A DNA stretch of 38,460 nt. It comes from Sinomicrobium pectinilyticum (GTDB lineage: Bacteria > Bacteroidota > Bacteroidia > Flavobacteriales > Flavobacteriaceae). The notes under the pieces are model-generated. The model saw only the letters and a list, made by a program, of their open reading frames with translations, was not told where the DNA came from and ran no database searches. Positions 35,383 to 38,460 of this stretch are shown here, piece after piece. The number at the start of each line of letters is the position of its first letter. The stretch's first letter is position 1. A program made the translations under genes and the position numbers. The stretch covers positions 1 to 38,460 of the forward strand of contig NZ_RJTM01000138.1 in assembly GCF_003725735.1 (NCBI RefSeq), written 5' to 3'.

Positions 35383-36231
35383 CTACAGGGATATGTCGGT
35401 TTTTGCTGCTTCCCATCCTATAATTGCCGCTTTCCTGTTATTCCCCCAGCGGTAACCTTCTATGGCCCCGGTTGACCGGATCACCCGGTGGCAGGGAATC
35501 AGAAAAGCTACAGGATTGCTGCCGACAGCGGTACCCACAGCCCGCGATCCTCTTTCATTCCCGATTTCCCCGGCGATCTTGCCGTAAGTAGACAGCTGTC
35601 CCATAGGAACCCGGAGCAACGCTTCCCAGACTTTTAACTGGAATTCCGTTCCTTTCAGATGTAGTTTTACCTGGTCTATCTTCTCCCAGTCATGAGTAAA
35701 AACATGCAAGGCGTTTTGCTGGAACAAGTCTGTCATTTGCCTGAACTCTGCATTCGGGAAGTTCTGTACAAGTGCCCGGAATACTTCTTCCTCGTTATCC
35801 GAAAAACCCATATGGCATATGCCTTTGGCCGTGGAAGCTACCAGGATATTACCGAACCGGCTTTCGGCAAAACTGTAGTGTATGGTAAGTTTTTCGCCCC
35901 CGTTCTTGTATTCGCCGGGAGTCATTCCTTCAATTTTTATAAAGAGGTCATGCAGCCTTCCCGTTCCGGAAAGTCCCGTATCATAAGCTGCGTCGAACAA
36001 CGTGCTGTTCTGGTCCCTGAGAATCTGTTTGGCGTGCTCTATGCTCAGGTATTGTAAAAATTTCTTGGGACTTACCCCGGCCCATTCCTTAAACATTCTT
36101 TGAAAATGAAAAGGGCTCAGGTGTATCTGTCCGGCCACTTCTTCCAGGTTAGGTTGTTCCCTGAAATTTTCCCGTATATATCCTATTGCTTTTGCAATGC
36201 GATCGTAATCCAGGGTGCTTTGTGAATCCAT
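35383..36231 (-). CDS. AraC-type regulator fused to O6-methylguanine-DNA methyltransferase
   Basis: A 282-aa bifunctional protein resembling Ada without its N-terminal metal-binding domain. Residues about 10-105 carry AraC-type helix-turn-helix motifs (EEVAGQIHLSPFHFQRMFK). Residues about 110-282 are the methyltransferase, with the acceptor C247 in IPCHRVI and the YRWG segment after it. It removes methyl groups from O6-methylguanine and may activate its own operon. The ATG at 36231 is used because a longer frame starts at GTG and upstream of the promoter. First gene of the operon with the oxygenase and Ada-like genes. A split of Ada into two proteins is unusual. Confidence 0.92.
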   Translation of the reverse strand: MDSQSTLDYDRIAKAIGYIRENFREQPNLEEVAGQIHLSPFHFQRMFKEWAGVSPKKFLQYLSIEHAKQILRDQNSTLFDAAYDTGLSGTGRLHDLFIKIEGMTPGEYKNGGEKLTIHYSFAESRFGNILVASTAKGICHMGFSDNEEEVFRALVQNFPNAEFRQMTDLFQQNALHVFTHDWEKIDQVKLHLKGTEFQLKVWEALLRVPMGQLSTYGKIAGEIGNERGSRAVGTAVGSNPVAFLIPCHRVIRSTGAIEGYRWGNNRKAAIIGWEAAKTDISL

Positions 36232-36254
36232 AGTATTGTGTTTTGTGATACGGA

Positions 36255-36262
36255 CAAAGGTA
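36255..36262 (-). promoter_or_regulatory. -7 element of the alkylation-repair operon
   Basis: On the minus strand it reads TACCTTTG, an exact TAnnTTTG match, about 24 nt before the ATG at 36231. It excludes the longer GTG-started frame. No -33 TTG was found, as expected for an activated promoter. Confidence 0.55.
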
Positions 36263-36554
36263 CAGACAAGTGCCGCCGGGAGAAACCCGGAATTTGCGGA
36301 ATTGTTTCTCAGGGAAAGTATTACGGGTTTCCTTCTTGTTTTTCGGTCAGCATACAATTTCTTGTTTTCGACCACATAAACATGTCTTTTACTACGGAAA
36401 ACGGATGGATTTGATCGGATAATCGCAGCATTTGGTCTATTTTTCGTAATAAAAATAATATTTTTCCGGGGATCTCTCCTTTATTGCGAATTTTATTTCT
36501 GTGGAGAAAGGCTGGAAATACTTTTCTTCTTTTTTGATTGGTGAAAGTTATAAT

Positions 36555-36560
36555 AAGGAG
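36555..36560 (+). promoter_or_regulatory. strong Shine-Dalgarno for the LuxR-type regulator
   Basis: AAGGAG ends 7 nt before the ATG at 36568. Such a clear ribosome-binding site is unusual in this window, where most genes lack one. Confidence 0.7.
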
Positions 36561-36567
36561 TTAGGTT

Positions 36568-37185
36568 ATGGTTAAAATTTTACTCGTGGATGATCATTCT
36601 ATTCTGCGGAAAGGACTTCGTTTTTTAATATCTCAGATACCGGATACAATAATAGTGGCGGAAGCAGAAGATGGAGATGATGCCTTGCAAAAAATCAAAC
36701 AGTATAAGCCCGATTTGGTTTTTATAGATATTACCATGCCCCGTATGAGCGGGCTGGAGGTAATAAGTAATATCAGGAAAGAAGATAAGGATACGGATTT
36801 TGTGGTGCTCACTATGCACAATAGCATAGAATATTATCAGGAGGCGATGGACGTGGGGGCAAATGCTTATTTGTCCAAGAACGTTACGGTAGACGAACTT
36901 TTGATATGTATGGATGCTCTGAATAAAGGTGAAGTCTATACAGCGGAATCCATGAGGGGGATAGTCGATCAGGTAACTAAAGGATTACATAGCCTCACAG
37001 CAAGGGAAATGGAAATACTTCGTTTGCTTATTGATGGTAAAACCAATCGCGAAATAGCGGAAATACTCTTCTGCAGTGAGAAAAATGTGGAGAAAATCAA
37101 AACAAATGTTCGAAAAAAACTGGATTTACCTTCTTCATACGGCGCTTTGTTATCCTGGGCCCTCCGGAACAAAGTTTTTCTGTAA
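36568..37185 (+). CDS. NarL/FixJ-type response regulator (LuxR HTH)
   Basis: A 205-aa response regulator. Receiver domain at 1-120: acidic pair D8-D9, phospho-acceptor D54 (FIDITMP), T82 and K104 (YLSKNV). LuxR-type helix-turn-helix at about 140-200 (LTAREMEILRLLIDGKTNREIAEIL). Its natural partner is a HisKA_3 kinase; one with TPR repeats is encoded 30 kb away at 5439-7433. No kinase is adjacent. It precedes a large repetitive surface-protein gene on the same strand, separated by a terminator and about 480 nt, so it may or may not regulate it. Confidence 0.93.
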   Translation: MVKILLVDDHSILRKGLRFLISQIPDTIIVAEAEDGDDALQKIKQYKPDLVFIDITMPRMSGLEVISNIRKEDKDTDFVVLTMHNSIEYYQEAMDVGANAYLSKNVTVDELLICMDALNKGEVYTAESMRGIVDQVTKGLHSLTAREMEILRLLIDGKTNREIAEILFCSEKNVEKIKTNVRKKLDLPSSYGALLSWALRNKVFL

Positions 37186-37229
37186 CCTGGATTCTCCCGG
37201 TGACAGGTTGTCCATTGTCTTTACTTTAT

Positions 37230-37268
37230 AAAGTCTTTTTTTTGTAACAAACACAAAAGAGGCTTTTT
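37230..37268 (+). terminator. terminator-like hairpin after the LuxR-type regulator
   Basis: A 14-bp stem with one 2-nt bulge and G-U pairs (left arm 37230-37245, right arm 37253-37266) followed by T residues. It is AT-rich and imperfect. Confidence 0.5.
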
Positions 37269-37554
37269 CTTTTATTTGATCTTAATTTTTTTACAGTTTA
37301 TTATAATTTTATTTTGATTGATATCTCCATAGAAATTCTTCATCTAATTCCCGAAAAAAGATGTACTTGATCGGTAAAACTTCCCCATTCGCCGAAAGTA
37401 GGGAATCCCCTATTATTCGCATTCTGTATACAGTAATAAGTTTGTTCGAAAATAAAATGAATGGAAAAAAATTACTTTATCTGTATTTATTAAAAAGATA
37501 GGTATTCAGATTGATAATCATTGTTCTTATCCGGACAATTGACACTTCTCTGTA

Positions 37555-37584
37555 GTCCGACTCAGCGGGTCTGAGGATCCGGAC
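37555..37584 (+). promoter_or_regulatory. hairpin in the probable leader of the surface-protein gene
   Basis: CTCAG (37561-37565) pairs with CTGAG (37571-37575), and GTCCG (37555-37559) pairs with CGGAC (37580-37584) across an internal loop. It lies about 85 nt upstream of the start codon; it could be a leader element or a terminator. Confidence 0.3.
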
Positions 37585-37667
37585 ATTTTATTCAGTAATC
37601 ATAGGACTAAAAAAAATTGCTCATAGGGCAATATAGACAGATTGTAATAATAAAATTAATCAAAAGC

Positions 37668-38460
37668 ATGATGAAACACTTTTACGCGTTAGTACTTTTT
37701 CTGGCTGTTATATTTTCAGGGTATGCCCAGGTGGGTGTAGGGACACCTATGCCCGATAGTTCTGCCCAATTGGATATTGTCGCCAAAGATAAGGGAGTTC
37801 TTATTCCCCGAATAGCTCTTAAAGGTATTAAGGATGTCACTACTATAGCTAACGGAAATGTAGAGAGCCTGTTGGTATTCAACACTTCGGGTACAGCCGG
37901 TCTCAAACCGGGATATTATTACTGGCATATTGATCGATGGCACCGTGTGGTTTCTTCTGGAGACCTTACAGGAGGGGACATTCCGGATAACATAGTTGTA
38001 TACAACCCGGTAAGCAACCAGTTTACATACATTGATGAGAACGGTAATTCTCAGGAGATCAATTTTGAGGAGATTGTTAAGGCCAATGAAACGATTACAA
38101 CACTTGTCAATACCGGTAACGGTGTTTATGTGTATACTTCCGAAGACGGAACGAAGACTACTATCAATGTACAGGCGGATGTAATCAATCAGTTTGAGGA
38201 AATTATTAAAAATGAAAATATAGTCAACAAGATCACCGAACTCATCAAAAATATCGGGGGTAATGTGCACTATGACGGGGATAGGTTTACTTATGTGGAT
38301 GAAAACGGAACAACACAAATCATTAATTTTGAGGAGATAGTAAAAGCAAACGAAACCGTTACCACATTGGTAAACAATAATGATGGTACCTATACCTATA
38401 CTTCCGAAGATGGAACAATAACTACGATCAATGTCCCTGCGGATGTGATCAACCAGTTCG
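37668..38460 (+). CDS. secreted repetitive surface protein (partial)
   Basis: The 5' part (264 codons) of an open frame that continues past the right edge. Two adjacent ATGs (37668, 37671) could start it. An N-terminal signal peptide (HFYALVLFLAVIFSGYAQ) is followed by VGVGTPMPDSSAQLDI, typical of tail-fibre-like and adhesin-like flavobacterial proteins. From codon 119 it consists of tandem repeats of 88 residues with FTYVDENG, INFEEIVKANETVTTLV, YTYTSEDG and VINQFEE. In this phylum such proteins reach thousands of residues and are often exported by the type IX system, but the C-terminal sorting domain is outside the window. Confidence 0.85.
   Translation, partial: MMKHFYALVLFLAVIFSGYAQVGVGTPMPDSSAQLDIVAKDKGVLIPRIALKGIKDVTTIANGNVESLLVFNTSGTAGLKPGYYYWHIDRWHRVVSSGDLTGGDIPDNIVVYNPVSNQFTYIDENGNSQEINFEEIVKANETITTLVNTGNGVYVYTSEDGTKTTINVQADVINQFEEIIKNENIVNKITELIKNIGGNVHYDGDRFTYVDENGTTQIINFEEIVKANETVTTLVNNNDGTYTYTSEDGTITTINVPADVINQF
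38022..38460 (+). repeat. 264-bp (88-residue) in-frame tandem repeat
   Basis: Unit 1 begins at 38022 and unit 2 at 38286, both at the FTY(I/V)DENG block; unit 2 is cut by the window edge. Protein identity is high, while many codons differ at synonymous positions, so the units are old or kept divergent. Confidence 0.8.

Larger units (their letters stand above)
37186..37667. other. 482-bp intergenic region before the surface-protein gene
   Basis: It contains a terminator-like hairpin (37230-37268) and a second hairpin (37555-37584). The rest is AT-rich and holds no credible gene; no consensus promoter was found. Confidence 0.45.

Noticed and set aside
1-38460. CRISPR arrays, tRNA or rRNA genes, insertion sequences, prophage
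   Set aside because: None was recognised by eye: no regularly spaced repeats, no transposase or integrase, no conserved tRNA arms. Short tRNA-like folds could escape without a covariance search.

Overview
The window reads as a chromosomal segment from a member of the Bacteroidota, most likely family Flavobacteriaceae. The evidence is the rpsF-rpsR-rplI block, promoters of the TTG-N19-TAnnTTTG type, weak or absent Shine-Dalgarno sequences, STN-containing TonB-dependent receptors under FecI/FecR control, a TPR-type histidine kinase, and lipoproteins with a C-x-K-(D/E)2 surface-export signal. No rRNA, tRNA, CRISPR array, insertion sequence or prophage was recognised. Genus cannot be fixed from this sequence alone.

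Layout. 0.2-4.4 kb: a LytTR response regulator diverges from rpsF-rpsR-rplI, followed by a small conserved protein and hisS. 4.8-11.1 kb: a small membrane protein converges on a TPR histidine kinase, then a lipoprotein and a FUSC-family membrane protein. 11.5-16.5 kb: a self-cleaving S24-type repressor diverges from a Y-family DNA polymerase and a short DnaE, with a cluster of palindromes between them; it looks like a LexA-independent damage-inducible mutasome. 16.8-24.6 kb: ECF sigma factor, FecR anti-sigma factor, STN TonB-dependent receptor, surface-type beta-helix lipoprotein and a second lipoprotein. 25.0-29.6 kb: a membrane class III nucleotide cyclase, a small exported protein and lon. 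29.7-33.6 kb: a GH88 unsaturated glucuronyl hydrolase, a Tat-type SGNH hydrolase, an AraC regulator and a small membrane protein. 33.6-36.2 kb: an HxpB-like phosphatase, then a three-gene alkylation-repair operon (AraC-methyltransferase, DNA-repair type 2OG-Fe(II) oxygenase, stand-alone Ada metal-binding-like protein). 36.6-38.5 kb: an orphan LuxR-type response regulator and the 5' part of a large repetitive secreted protein that runs off the right edge.

How it works together. Two separate DNA-damage modules are present: translesion synthesis (repressor/DinB-like/DnaE) and alkylation repair (split Ada operon). The sigma/anti-sigma/receptor/lipoprotein locus is a trans-envelope uptake system in which the receptor probably signals substrate occupancy to FecR. 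The most unusual items are the palindrome cluster controlling the mutasome, the split Ada operon with a three-cysteine Ada-like protein, a 12-bp motif repeated in three intergenic regions, and the 88-residue-repeat surface protein. Start codons were moved inward wherever the longest frame began at TTG or GTG and a better ATG with a signal peptide, domain start or promoter position was available.
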